From Leishmania infantum JPCM5 (lineage: Eukaryota; Euglenozoa; Kinetoplastea; Trypanosomatida; Trypanosomatidae), in assembly GCF_000002875.2 (NCBI RefSeq), contig NC_009386.2, positions 17,501 through 81,500 on the forward strand: a DNA stretch of 64,000 nt, read 5' to 3'. The position numbers were made by a program, and so were the translations under genes. Below, piece by piece: positions 10,226 through 20,671 of the stretch; positions within the stretch are counted from its first letter, which is position 1, and every line of letters begins with the position of its first letter. The notes below the pieces were generated by a model. The model worked only from the letters and a program-made list of their open reading frames with translations. It had not been told where the DNA came from and searched no databases.

Positions 10226-11234
10226 GGAAGGCGATGGTGCGTGAGCAGTTGAGCTTTCGTGCCGACGTATGTGGGAAGAAGGGAGGAAGGGTGACGATGT
10301 CCTGTGCTGCAGCCGTGTTGGCGAGTCGAGTATCGCCGGGCGGTGACGGTGGGGGGAGAGGGAGGAGTCTCTGATCACGGCACACGGCCCTCGGGCAGGC
10401 ACAGACGCACGCACAAGGCTTCCTTTTAAAGTCGCCTCCCTGTCAACCCGCAGGTAGCCCGATGGAGCCAGTGTCCGCTGCAGAGCACGTCTACGCAGAG
10501 GTGCGCAGCACTGTGCACGCGGTCGTGGGTGGCGGAGGGGAGGAGAGGCTGAGATTGGAGTCCTGGACACACAGGCACACGCGCAGAGAGACAGAGAGAG
10601 GAGGTGAAGGCGGCGACGGAAAAGAACAGCGGAGAGTCGCGAGGCAGCCAAAGAGGGGCGCATGAGCAGAGAAGCGAAACTAGCAAGATCAACGTGAGTG
10701 ACTTCACGTCGCCGCCAACGCAGATCCCTCCCTCCCCCCTCCTTGCCCCTCTCGCAGGCCGTTGGGCATGTTGTCCAACGTGGAGTCGCGCGAGAAAAGG
10801 CGAAAGGAGAGCGAGGGACTGCGCGTTGATGAGGTGCAGCAAAGACGGAACACGTAAATGCCGATCCGTCCTGCGCTACGCGGCGCACCACGTAGAGACA
10901 AAGGATGAGCCCACGCGTGCGTGTACGGCCGTCTGCGTTGCTGTATGCATGCCTGATCGGCTGTAAAGATCAAGCAATTCTTAAGGCATGTGTGGCCTCA
11001 ACTCGCTCAGGGAGATGAGCGCACCCTGCACAATCAAACATGCCCGCGCACACGCACGTGTCACCATGCAAGACAGCAAAATTCGAACAGAAGCTCACAC
11101 GTCCGCCTTAAACCCGCTTCGGGGGGAGTGTCGTACACACACAAACACCACACTACCTGCGAGCCAGCTGACAGAAGCACCCACGTGGAGAGTACGTGCC
11201 CCGAAAGCAGCGAGGAAAGAGGCACACCCGACCG
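10226..11234. other. Intergenic region between FUT1 and glutaredoxin
   Basis: No supported gene. The upstream extension of the FUT1 frame (to 10891) is Ser/Arg/Pro-rich and shows no domain. The right part (about 10960-11230) is less GC-rich and should be the glutaredoxin 3' UTR. Confidence 0.6.
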
Positions 11235-11822
11235 CTACGGTTTGGTATCACGATGCTTGATGCCCTTCTGATCCAGCAGCATCTGCAAGTCGCCGCCCTC
11301 CGCCATCTTCAGGATGATGTCGACGCCGCCGGCAAACTCACCCTTCACAAACAACTGCGGGATCGTCGGCCACTCGCTCACCTCCTTCACGTAGCTGCGC
11401 ACCACCGGGTGAGCGAGCACGTCGAATGAGGTGTACTCCACCCCAAGCGCCTCCATCACGTCAATCATGCGCTTCGAGAAGGCGCACATTGGCGCCTCCG
11501 GAACGCCCTTGATGAACACGACAATGTCCTCATCGCGGATTGTGTCGTCTATATCCTTCTTGATCATGGCGATCTCGTCCTGCGCGAGGTCGCTGGATAC
11601 CATGCGGGGCTGAAAATCAGGGTGCGTCTCCTCAGCGTCCGTATCGCCGCCCATCGCCGGCGGCGTCTGCGTTGTCGGCGCGGCTGGCGCCAACCACACC
11701 AGGCTGCTGCTGCTGAACGAGCGCGTCGTCCCCGCCAGCGCGCGATGCTGCAGAGCCACGGACGACGCACCGGCCACCGCCGATACGCCGCGCATGAGCA
11801 CTCGGTAAGAAAACGGCAGCAT
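11235..11822 (-). CDS. Mitochondrial monothiol (one-cysteine) glutaredoxin
   Basis: Predicted protein of 195 residues with a C-terminal monothiol glutaredoxin domain (about 82-185). Visible signatures are the FIKGVPEAPMCAFSKRM block with the single active-site Cys113 in CAFS, the cis-proline motif WPTIPQLF (151-158), and the glutathione-binding GGVDI (165-169). Most monothiol glutaredoxins have CGFS; here the second position is Ala, as in the trypanosome mitochondrial enzyme, which I recall as CAYS. Residues 1-45 are rich in Arg, Ser and Ala with almost no acidic residues, a good mitochondrial presequence. Family role: carrying or transferring Fe-S clusters with glutathione or trypanothione. 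The frame is open upstream to 12290, but the ATG at 11822 gives the presequence directly. Confidence 0.94.
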   Translation of the reverse strand: MLPFSYRVLMRGVSAVAGASSVALQHRALAGTTRSFSSSSLVWLAPAAPTTQTPPAMGGDTDAEETHPDFQPRMVSSDLAQDEIAMIKKDIDDTIRDEDIVVFIKGVPEAPMCAFSKRMIDVMEALGVEYTSFDVLAHPVVRSYVKEVSEWPTIPQLFVKGEFAGGVDIILKMAEGGDLQMLLDQKGIKHRDTKP

Positions 11823-13025
11823 GCGCACCTTCTGCACAGCCAAGCGTGACGTGCAAGACAACGGCCCGCAGAGCACAGCAGAAAGAGAGAAGGGGGGCAG
11901 AGGAAGGAAAGACGCGAGAGCTGATGCAGGCGCAGGAGCAACGGAGGATCTTGCGTGCGTGCGTGCGTGCCGCCACTGCGCCACCGGCCTACGATGCGGC
12001 TCCAGCGCCACGTGTTTCCTTCTTTTTGTGTGTGCGTGTGGTGAAAACGGCCCTCGAGTGTGTGGGGGTGCTGACAGCTCCAGTGCTTTACACAGCGGTG
12101 GTGTGCGTGGGAAAGCTTGTGTGTCCATTGTGTTGGTTGGTGCATGTTGTCGAGGGCGCGTGTGCACAGGCGAGAGCGCCACGTCAACGGCCAGGAAGGA
12201 GGGGCGAGGGAGGGCAGCACATGAGGGGAGGCGAAGGAAAGGCAAACAAAAAATGAGCGGATCGCACACGTGCTCGGGGAGCGCCTGCACATCCGTGTGC
12301 CTGCCGCGAGCGTGCGCCTACTCGCGCACCAGCCCGCCAATGGAAGTCGCCACGGCGTGGTAGGCAGTCGCAGAGCAACGGAAGGGAGATGCAGAGAACG
12401 AGAGTCGCGTAACGCTCTACGATCCTCCTGCTCCCCACTGCGCCACTCTACATCCACTTCCCGCAACTTTCTCCATGGTCGCCACCCACACCTTCTCAGC
12501 AGCAGTGGCAGCGTCTGTAGCAGCGGCGTGAAGGACTAGCGGCGGTGGAACGGGAGGGGGAGGAGGGGGTACGCGCGAGAGGCGCGCTCTTCTCTTCGTG
12601 GCGATCCCTTGGTTGCCGTGTGGGTGGGTGTGTGGAGGGGGGGAGGGGGCGTTGTGAGGACGCTTCGCAGGGATTCTCGCAGAAATAAGAAGCAAAACGG
12701 AACATAAGGTGCGCGCACCGAACTCCGGAGTGTGCGTGTGTGGAAGGAGAGAAGGGGTGGCGTGTGCGCCAGGTGCACCTGCGGGTGGCGTGGGGTCGGA
12801 CGTGGTGGAGCACCTTCGGGAGAGTAGTTTGAGCGAACACTTCGAGCCACTCATCACATCAGCCACGGCGCCTTACATTGCCACTTCTGCACACACGAAA
12901 ACACGCACACACACATGCGCAGTGGCCATCGGCTTTCCTTCCTTTCGGACCCTCTACCCAGCCTCCTCCTCCGGTGCCCTCGAGCATCACCACCACCGCT
13001 AGCTGCAGTGCTCTACCAAGTCGAG
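11823..13025. other. Intergenic region between glutaredoxin and first paralogue
   Basis: No gene seen. It holds four tandem CGTG-type units near 11955-11970, poly-G tracts near 12638-12650 and short AC runs near 12900-12915. Confidence 0.55.
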
Positions 13026-14999
13026 TCACCAGCTGCTGTCACTGTCGGAGTCGATCAGGAGGCGCTTGAACCTCGAGACCGCTCTCTGTGCTTGCGGCTC
13101 AGAGGCCTTGGCAGCAGAGGCGTCGTTGCAGCTCGTCGCGAAGGCAGCTTGGCTGGGTGGGTGCGGCGGCGGTTGCGTAGGGTTGGTGGAAGTCAGTGCG
13201 GGTTCCCGCGCCTGCGCCCGCACCGACGTGGGTCCCGGGGGTACTGCCGGCGGCGTCTTGGCGATCGGAATCTGCGCATCGGGGCTGCTAACTGGCACCT
13301 TCACAAGCTGGTCAGTTGCAAGCGGGGGCTGCGACCCGGTCGGTGGATGCGGTGTTGACCCCGCCCCCGTGTCCGTGGGCCACGTGATACTCGGTGTCGA
13401 TGCGGGCACGGCCGACGCCAAGACGCGCTCCGGGGTCCCTTCCGCAATCTCTGCGTCTTCTGTGTGGGAAGCCGTGGCAGGTTTCTGCTCAACTGCGGTA
13501 TCAGAGCCGTCTTCGTGCTTCTCCGGCGCTGCGACATGCACAATGGAGGAGCAGAGAGGCTGCGACGACGACGTCACCGGCTGTGGCGGGTCCGCCAGCT
13601 GGGAGAGTTCAACCACAGACTGCTGTGCTAGCTTGACGGGGAATGCTGGGAGAGGGATGGCGGCCGAGCTGAAGGCAGCTGATGCCGCTGGCGCCGACAA
13701 GTCCCAGACGTTGTTGCTGATATTGTTGTTGGTCGTCGTAGTAGCCAACGGCTGCTGCTGTGGAGCCGGCGTGTCGGCAGGGGCGGTGAGAGTTGGAGCT
13801 GCCGGCGTCGGCGAGGTGGCTGCTGTATTTTCATCAGCCTCACCCTCCTCCTGCTCCTTGCGCACCTCACGGGGGCGAGTGGACGGCAGTGGAGACGTCG
13901 TCGCCGTGGACGTCTTTCGACGGGCCCTTCGTGCGGCACTGCTCGACGAAGACTGCGGCTTCGACGGGGGTGGCGCGTACTGGTAGGTATTTGCCTTTTC
14001 CGTGCTGGTCTGGAAGAGGTGCGTGTCGATGCCGAGGTGGCGCTTCTCCTCCGGTGTGAGATAGGCCGCGACCAGCTCGTGCACGGCGTCGTGCAAGACC
14101 TCAAGCGCGTCTTCGACCGACTCTACAGCGGACTGCTGCTGGGGTGTGGGCTCGCAGGCGAGTCGGACCTCGCCGTGCCTCTCCTTACAGTAGCGAGGGT
14201 CGGTGCGCATCGCCTGCGTCACCTGGTTCCTCATGTTCTCGCGGCAGTCGTACAACTCTGCTATCTCGTCGTAGAGGTCAATCAACTTCCTTGTGACGCC
14301 GTTGCGGTAGCGGACGCGCTCCGTGGACGTCGTGCAGCCAGGGCGGGCCTGCGCAATGTCGCGGCTGCGATGCGACTGCTGGTCACTCGTAGTGGAACGT
14401 GGTGGCGGTGAGCTGCCGGAGGAATGCCGCCCTGCGGTAGCGGTAGCGCCGCCCGCCCGCTCCGCTCGCACTCGCCTGCCTGCAGCTTCGTAGTCCCGCT
14501 GAGCCGCCACTGCTGCCGAGGGAGGCGATACCTCCATGTAGGAAGACGTAAATGGCTGTCGCATGACGTTGGAAGAGGAGCGCAGCGTCGTCTCTGTGGC
14601 CCTAGCTGCGGATGCGGCCGCACCGCTGAGATAAGATAGAGTACGGGCGGCTGTGAAGGCAGTCGGGCACGACGAGGGGATGCAGTACGCGTGCGGTGTG
14701 CCGCTTCTGCTGCCGCCACTTCTGCGCTCAACACCAGTTGCCGCGGTCGTCGGGTTGGGAATGGGAGAAAGTGTCCAGAGCGGCTTTCCAAGCGGCGTCG
14801 TCCACTGCGGCTGGCGGTACTCCACGACGGGGGCTGTCAGCATCGCGCTGATGTCGCGTGCGCGGCCGTAGTGGCGAAGCGGTAGCAGCGTCGTGGTGCT
14901 GGAGGGGGCAGCGCGACCATCCATATTGTAGTGCACCGTGTACCGATTCTCTCGCTGAGGTCTCTGGTCACGTGAGCACGGTCCAGGGTCGAAGTGCAT
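13026..14999 (-). CDS. Trypanosomatid-specific protein with central helical domain (paralogue 1)
   Basis: Predicted protein of 657 residues, ATG at 14999; no named family recognised. The N-terminal ~230 residues are Ser/Thr/Arg-rich and probably disordered, with a few aromatic islands such as VEYRQPQWTTPLGKPLW (59-75). Residues about 235-332 form a helical domain: RKLIDLYDEIAELYDCREN, then VEDALEVLHDAVHELVAAYL and TPEEKRHLGIDTHLFQT. This matches the next upstream gene (see the paralogue finding). The last 320 residues are Pro/Thr/Ala-rich low complexity ending in an acidic/serine tail (LLIDSDSDSSW). Such tails and disordered arms are common in cytoskeletal scaffold proteins of these cells, but no function can be assigned. 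Confidence 0.82.
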   Translation of the reverse strand: MHFDPGPCSRDQRPQRENRYTVHYNMDGRAAPSSTTTLLPLRHYGRARDISAMLTAPVVEYRQPQWTTPLGKPLWTLSPIPNPTTAATGVERRSGGSRSGTPHAYCIPSSCPTAFTAARTLSYLSGAAASAARATETTLRSSSNVMRQPFTSSYMEVSPPSAAVAAQRDYEAAGRRVRAERAGGATATAGRHSSGSSPPPRSTTSDQQSHRSRDIAQARPGCTTSTERVRYRNGVTRKLIDLYDEIAELYDCRENMRNQVTQAMRTDPRYCKERHGEVRLACEPTPQQQSAVESVEDALEVLHDAVHELVAAYLTPEEKRHLGIDTHLFQTSTEKANTYQYAPPPSKPQSSSSSAARRARRKTSTATTSPLPSTRPREVRKEQEEGEADENTAATSPTPAAPTLTAPADTPAPQQQPLATTTTNNNISNNVWDLSAPAASAAFSSAAIPLPAFPVKLAQQSVVELSQLADPPQPVTSSSQPLCSSIVHVAAPEKHEDGSDTAVEQKPATASHTEDAEIAEGTPERVLASAVPASTPSITWPTDTGAGSTPHPPTGSQPPLATDQLVKVPVSSPDAQIPIAKTPPAVPPGPTSVRAQAREPALTSTNPTQPPPHPPSQAAFATSCNDASAAKASEPQAQRAVSRFKRLLIDSDSDSSW

Positions 15000-16288
15000 G
15001 GCGTTGATGTATGGTGATGCACGTGCGTGTGTGTGTGCGTGTGTGTGTGTGTGTCAGGTGGCGAGGAGAAGGGAACGCACCAGACTAGGGAGAGCGTGAG
15101 GAAGTGCGTGAGCCGAAAGGGGCCCGCGAAGTTCGTTCTCCGCTGCAGGGGAGGGGGCGGTGAGAGTGAGGGGGCCGGATGGCGAAGTGAATGGTGTCTA
15201 TGCGGTTGCGTGCGCTGTGCAGGATGCAACAGGAGCGGGGGTGGAGGCGGCGAAGAGGAGGGCGGCTGGGGGCAAGCGGCCCAAGTCAGCGTCGCCGCTG
15301 TGGCTGCTGCGGTTGCAGAGTCGTGTCACACGTACGCCCCAGCAGTGGACGAAAGAGAAGAGAAGAACCACCGAGAGATAGACAGCGAGAGAGAGTCGGG
15401 GGGGAATGGGAGGCAAGTATGGAGCGGAGTGCGAGAAATGTACGAGGATGTTAGCATCATGGACGGGGCCACGGCAGCTGGCAGCAGACCTACAACAGCA
15501 CAAGGACGAAGACGGTCGTGGGCACGATGAGTCGAGCGAAACGAGTAGCGTCTGCGGCCTTGCAAGGCTGCAGCGGTCCAGAGTATAAAGTGTGCAGGAG
15601 AGACGAGGGCGAGCGCGAGGGAAGGAGAGATGTCACGCGCTATGCTGTGTCTCTGCGTCACCGACGCCTGTCCTTGACACATGCGCGAGACGTCCCGTAT
15701 GCCTAGCGCGGCCCAGCGTGATGTCCATCGCTGTATTCTTCATGTATCTCGTCGTGTTCCGTCGAAGACGTAACGGCACTCGATGCTGCCTGTCGCTGCG
15801 GTCGACAGCGAGTTCAACGATGACGCGGGTGTCCTCAAACGTTGGATCGTTCACTGTGTGTGTTTGTGTGCGCGCGCGCTTCTTGTCCTCCCCCTATCAC
15901 CACCCCCTCCCACGTGCTGCGGTGGTGTCGATACAAGGGCGGCTGAGGGCGGTGGCGGTGTTGCTCGTAGGCGGTGTGTGCCGATGAGCCGACGGCTGGC
16001 GCCACGATCGCATCTAAGAAGGCCAACAACAGGAAATATACATACAGAAGGAAGCCAGTGAGCATGCGGAAGGCAATGCAGGAGACGGAGGCGGAGGAGA
16101 GCGACGGTGACAGGCGCACGCGCATCGTGGCATTCAACCGGCTACCCCACCCACCCACACTCAACATCGCCGAAGCGGTCTTTCCCCTCGAATGGCAGCG
16201 TTACGTGGGAGGAGAAGACTAAGGGACATGTGTCATGAAGGCGCCCGTGAAGCCGAGTACTGCCAGCCCCTTCCGCGCACGTCCCTCC
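15000..16288. other. Intergenic region between the two paralogues
   Basis: No gene seen. A TG-rich tract at 15023-15055 lies just upstream of the first paralogue's ATG. The rest has no coding signature on either strand. Confidence 0.55.
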
Positions 16289-17485
16289 TCAGCGACGCGA
16301 CACTGTCGAGCTGGAGCTGGTCAATACACTCGCAGACGCCGATGAAGCCCTCGAAGGTAGAGACGATGATCTCGACGCTGCGACGCGTGCCCGATTACCG
16401 CGCCGCGGTGGCGTCGCCGCCGCTGATCGCGATGCACCGTGCTCGCTTCGACGGCTTGCTCCCGCCTCACACTGCGCCTTCAGTTCCCTAATGCGCAGCT
16501 GATACTGCTTGCGCAACTCCTCCAACAGCGGATCGTCGCCGGCGCCCCGGCTCGCACAGGAGGACTTGCCACTGTGCACGTGCCGGTTCGAGCTGGAGCT
16601 CACCAGTCCCGCTTCGTCGTCGTTGTGGTGGTGGTGGTGCTGCGCATGGCTGCCCTGGTGGCGACGACTGTGTCCCTCACGTGTTGTGTGGACGGCAGCA
16701 GTAGCAGCACTAGACGCGGAAGGCTTTATGTGGGCACTCGCCACAGCTCCTGCAGACGAGGAAACTGACATCACACTGGCTGGCAGCGCGCGCTGTGGCG
16801 AGGTGGAAGTGCTCTGCGAGCGCGACACCACCACTTCCTTGTCTATGTCCGGCGCGCGCAGGTACGCGGGGTTTGCGCCCATGGAGATCTTCTCCTCATC
16901 CGACAAGAAATGCGCGGCGAAGCGGACCGACGTGTTGCGCAGCACCTGCAGCGTGTCCTCCACTTCACTCAGTATGGTCTCCTGCAGCGCGATGTGCTGC
17001 GCGGCGGCGGCAGGGATCGGGATGCCGTCTGGAATGCTGTCACGTCGGCGGAGGCGCCACTCGTCTCGCACATCCGCGAGGATGTCAGGGCGCAGCTGCA
17101 TCGCTGTCCGCCACACAGGCCGAAGTTGCGTGCGCATGGTTGCGTGCAGCGACTCGACGTTGTTGTGGAACTCTGCGTAGCTGCGCACTGCCTCTTCCCG
17201 CACCCAGGCCGCATCCTCGAAAGTCTCAATGCTGCTCTGCACCGCCTCCTCCGTCAGCAGCGGTGTCGCGGAGGCCCCGTTGACGCGCCCGGGCGCCCGC
17301 CCGGCCCCATCCGCGTACGATGCATCTCCTACGCCGCCTTGCACACTGCGCAGCGGCGCACCAGAAGACTGCGTTAGTGCCATCACGATGACGTTGCGCA
17401 GTGACGGCGGCACATCTGCCCAGTCGCCGTCACCGCGCGCCACTGCTCTCACCACGCGAGAGACGCTAGACTCCCTTGCCGGCAT
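16289..17485 (-). CDS. Trypanosomatid-specific protein with central helical domain (paralogue 2)
   Basis: Predicted protein of 398 residues, ATG at 17485; no named family. Residues about 98-213 are a helical domain. Its last part (LSEVEDTLQVLRNTSVRFAA, then HFLSDEEKISMGANPAYLRA) aligns with the neighbouring gene at 13026-14999 over about 40 residues, and weaker similarity covers the preceding helix. After it comes a Ser/His-rich linker with a poly-His/Asn run (HHHHHNDDE), then a short coiled coil (LLEELRKQYQLRIRELKAQ), then an Arg/Ser-rich tail full of SRSSS-type phosphorylation-like sites. Tandem arrangement with the paralogue suggests an old duplication. The function is unknown; a cytoskeletal or scaffold role is a guess from composition. 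Confidence 0.82.
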   Translation of the reverse strand: MPARESSVSRVVRAVARGDGDWADVPPSLRNVIVMALTQSSGAPLRSVQGGVGDASYADGAGRAPGRVNGASATPLLTEEAVQSSIETFEDAAWVREEAVRSYAEFHNNVESLHATMRTQLRPVWRTAMQLRPDILADVRDEWRLRRRDSIPDGIPIPAAAAQHIALQETILSEVEDTLQVLRNTSVRFAAHFLSDEEKISMGANPAYLRAPDIDKEVVVSRSQSTSTSPQRALPASVMSVSSSAGAVASAHIKPSASSAATAAVHTTREGHSRRHQGSHAQHHHHHNDDEAGLVSSSSNRHVHSGKSSCASRGAGDDPLLEELRKQYQLRIRELKAQCEAGASRRSEHGASRSAAATPPRRGNRARVAASRSSSLPSRASSASASVLTSSSSTVSRR

Positions 17486-18181
17486 CCTTGGGCCAACGGC
17501 TCCCTCGATGTGTATGCGCGTAGGTGGGGGTGGGAGATCCGAAGATAGGTGTGCCCCTCGCTCGCTCTATCACTGTGCGCGTGTGCTTGTCTAAGATGAG
17601 CCTATCCGTGCAGGCGCACATGTGGACAGCGGAGCGGAGCAGGAGACAAGAAAGAGGGAGCAGCAGCAGGAGAGCATGGTAAAGTTAGAGGCGCTGGCGC
17701 ACGTGCTGTGCCAGACATAACGCAGATACTCGCCATGCGAAACGATCCCAGATACGGACGCTCGCACGTGCGGGCGGGTTCCTCCTCGAACGCCGCCGAT
17801 AGTGTGCACTTCATCGCCGTCCAACGCCTCGTCGCCTCCCTCACAAACAGACGGCCTTTACGGCCTTGTGCGGCAAGGCGTGCGGGCACGCCGCACTGCG
17901 TGTGTGTGGTAGAGCGGCACTCTGAGAACGGAGAGAGAGAAGCGCCGCAGCCCTCGCCCACGCCGTCGGCACATCTCTCTTTCCGCGCCACAAGAAAAGC
18001 AACAGCCACACGCAGCAGGTGTCGAAGTGCGTCAGAGCGCGCGTCGCCTGCGCGGAGGCCGCCCCCCACGGCACACACACGCACCGGCCCGTGCGAAGCA
18101 TTTCCTCTTCCATCGTATTGCGCCGTCTGCAGGTTTCACCCGATGTGGCCATTCTTCTATAGAACATGAGAGTGGTGGGGA

Positions 18182-18806
18182 GAGGTGGAGGCCGCTCTGC
18201 CCCCCCCGCCGCCGAGTGCTGCAGGCACCCCACCCCACTCCCATCGCCTGGTGCGAAGCAGCGCAAGACACACGCGCGCTGCAGCAGTGCGCCGGCTCGG
18301 TCATCGCAGCACGGCTCCTGCCTCAAACGCGACGACACCCACATACACACACATCGCCGCACAGCCGCCCCTCCATCTTGCCGGTCCCCACTCCCCCCAC
18401 CTCCTCCATGGGTGCGTCTCCCCGTCGCGGTGACACTCAGGCCCCCGCACCCCTCGCCGTGGGCCAGTGTGAGGGGCCGGCTGCGACACGCTCGAGCCGC
18501 GCTGACACGCTCCGCCCATCGCATGGACCGTGCAAGCCTGTGCTCACTGTCGCGGGTGGCTCGGACGCAGCGCCATGCACGACATGGCCGCCGGCATCCG
18601 TGGCGCAACGTCGCGCCGACCTCGCCCAACGCCGTAAGGGCCCAGCCCTGTCAGCACCAGAAGTGGTTCGGCGTTGGCAGGGATAGAGGGTGAGGGGGCT
18701 GCCGGGCTTCCGTACACAGAGAGAGCGGGGGTGGAGGGGGGGGGGCGCTGGACCCTGGGATGCCACGCATGGAGGTGCGTGCCCCCCGCCTCCCCCGCCG
18801 TCACGG
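18182..18806 (+). repeat. Dispersed ~600 bp repeat, copy B (SIDER-like candidate)
   Basis: Same orientation as copy C and opposite to copy A. It begins at GAGGTGGAGGCCGCTCTGC, so it lacks the first ~45 bases shared by A and C, and it runs through GGATGCCACGCATGGAGGTG. Beyond that it shares a further C-rich stretch only with copy A. The differences from C that I can see are scattered single-base changes, such as CATGGG against CCTGGG near the middle. No conserved reading frame. Confidence 0.85.
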
Positions 18807-19422
18807 AGGAGGCGGTATGCTCAGCTGATTGCACAACGCTCAGGTGTGTATGCATCAGTCGCCCACAGCTGCTATGTGATGGCAGCAACCACATCCGTCA
18901 GCGCCGCCGTCGGTCTCGAGAGGAGCCAGGGGAGGGAGCAGAGGGGGGTGGGGCGGGGCGAACTGTCAAGACAGACCGACACACGCAGCCGTGTGATGCC
19001 GCCGCCGAGGGCAGTGCAGAGAAAACTGAGTGGCACACACCCCCACGCACAGAGACAGACACAGACATACACCAGCAGCACCATGACGGCGACCCTGATG
19101 ATGATCGACAGCGAGAGTTGAGAAGAGGGAAAGCAGACGGCACGGAGACACGGAGAGGCCCACGAAGAATTCGTGACGGAAGGCAAAGAAATAGAGGAGA
19201 GTGCGCGAGCACAACAACAGACGCACGCCAACAACGAAGACTGGGGCGTGGCACGAGGACACTCCAGTCATCTGTTCCTCTTTACAAGTGGGAGAAACGA
19301 GGAAAAGGCGAACGCGCAAGTAACAGCAGTGGCAGCAGCAGCGGTGTCGGTGGTGGTGGTGGGGTGAAGCATGAAGAACTGAGAGGATGGCAAAGGCAGC
19401 AGTGTGCATCGGTGTGCAGAGA

Positions 19423-19480
19423 TGTGTGTGTGTGTGTGTGCGTGTGTGTGTGCGTGTGGGTGCGTGTGTGTGCGTGTGAG
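19423..19480. repeat. Interrupted TG/CA microsatellite
   Basis: TG units interrupted by CG-containing units (GTGCGTGTG pattern) over nearly 60 bases, in the spacer downstream of the 82-residue protein gene. Confidence 0.85.
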
Positions 19481-19684
19481 TGAAAGGTGGGAAGGGCAGG
19501 AAAGGAAGAGAAGGGAGAGGGGCATCGGCGTTCCGCTAAGCAACTCTACATTGCCGACGGATCCAGAGCGCTATTCCCGTGCGTGGGGTGGTGTCTGCGG
19601 TCTCTGCCCTCCTCCTTCCTCTTCCGTGCCTGCGTGCCTCATGCGTTGACCGATGCGCTCCCTTTTTCGCGATGCGCATCGCTT

Positions 19685-19933
19685 TTACTGCCCCCTGTCG
19701 CTCTCGAGGGTCACAAATACGTGCTGGCCATCCTCCAGCACGTCGCACACGCGGGCCTCAAAGTCGCACTGCACGCCGCCCTCTTTTCGGATCGACACCG
19801 GCGGGCCGAAGCGCTTGCCAAAGGAAGCGTCGTAGTGTATCATGGCTGCGTTACCGAGCCACACCACCTGCTGCGTGCCATCGCCGCACTGCAGCGGTAT
19901 GATCTTCTCTCGCACGTGAACGGTGATCTTCAT
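19685..19933 (-). CDS. Small conserved protein, possible ubiquitin-like/PAR3-NTD-like fold
   Basis: Predicted protein of 82 residues. The frame is open to 20008, but the upstream in-frame initiator there is TTG; the first ATG is at 19933. The sequence begins MKITVHVREKIIPLQCGDG and ends VCDVLEDGQHVFVTLESD. Short hydrophobic strands, a CGDG turn after strand 2, a helix, and a late DVLEDGQHVFV strand resemble the ubiquitin-like N-terminal oligomerisation domain of PAR3 and DIX/PB1 folds. That is pattern recognition only. In animals such domains polymerise polarity or ciliary proteins, but nothing here proves a role. The 20017-20044 TG tract (CA on the sense strand) lies 80-110 bases upstream of the ATG. 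Confidence 0.72.
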   Translation of the reverse strand: MKITVHVREKIIPLQCGDGTQQVVWLGNAAMIHYDASFGKRFGPPVSIRKEGGVQCDFEARVCDVLEDGQHVFVTLESDRGQ

Positions 19934-20671
19934 GAGCGCGTGAAGCACGGTGACGGTGGTCGGAAAGCCTATGCGACGCGCTGAGTCGAGCCGCACGTGC
20001 CTCTGCAACTGTCACGGTGTGTGTGTGTGTGTGTGTGTGTGTGTCTGTGCGTGTACGTGTGCGAATCCACGACGCGCCGTGACGCTGCACGCCGCATGAG
20101 ATGCGCAAAGAGCGCGATCGCAAGCGCGCAGCCGAAATTCAAGCGAGGAGAAGGGGGAGGGGGTGGAGGAGCGATACGCAGACTCAGCGTGGCATTGCCA
20201 GCAGTGGTGTGCGTCGGAGCGCGTCGGAGCGGGCGCGCACGCACGCATGCAAGCACACACGATCAGACAAATGGAGGGGGAAGGAGGGGCGATGGGGGTA
20301 AGATAAGGCCCGTCGTGTGTGATGGGGCGGGGAGGTGACAGAGATCCAGCTAGCAGCCGATGCCCTTCTCATGTCTCTCGAGTGCCGCTCCGCCGGACTA
20401 CATACCCGCAGACACGAACACACAGGGGGGAGAGGGAGAGGGGGGGGGGGCTTCGCCGCGAAAGCATGCACCTTGGCTCCGGTTTCTGTTATGTGTTCTT
20501 GCTTCAGTTCATTTGCGTGTTATACGAAGTTTCACGGCAGCACTGTGAGGACCAGAGCTGTGGTGCAGGGTAGGGAGGGTGGGAGAGGAGAGCACACGTG
20601 CGCGTGTGTCGCGCCTTACCAACCCGAAGAGTAGCATGGAGAAGGAGGGGTGGGAAGAGGGGTACAGTGGG
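19934..20671. other. Intergenic region between two small genes
   Basis: Contains the TG microsatellite 20017-20044 and a poly-G run near 20437-20450. No gene seen. Confidence 0.55.
20017..20044. repeat. TG/CA microsatellite
   Basis: Fourteen uninterrupted TG units close upstream of the 82-residue protein gene. Confidence 0.92.

Larger units (their letters stand above)
17486..19684. other. Long intergenic region carrying repeat copy B
   Basis: 2.2 kb without a supported gene. Copy B of the dispersed repeat fills about 18182-18806, in the antisense direction relative to transcription. TG-rich tracts lie at 19423-19480. The long ORFs here on both strands are the same ones produced by the repeat in its other copies, so they are not genes. 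Confidence 0.7.

Noticed and set aside
10226..10891. N-terminal extension of the FUT1 frame (about 220 codons)
   Set aside because: Low-complexity Arg/Ser/Pro sequence with no domain; the ATG at 10225 gives a clean presequence and catalytic domain.
17841..18629. Minus-strand ORF of 262 codons
   Set aside because: It lies mostly inside the dispersed repeat; the corresponding ORFs differ among copies by frame changes, so it is not a conserved gene.
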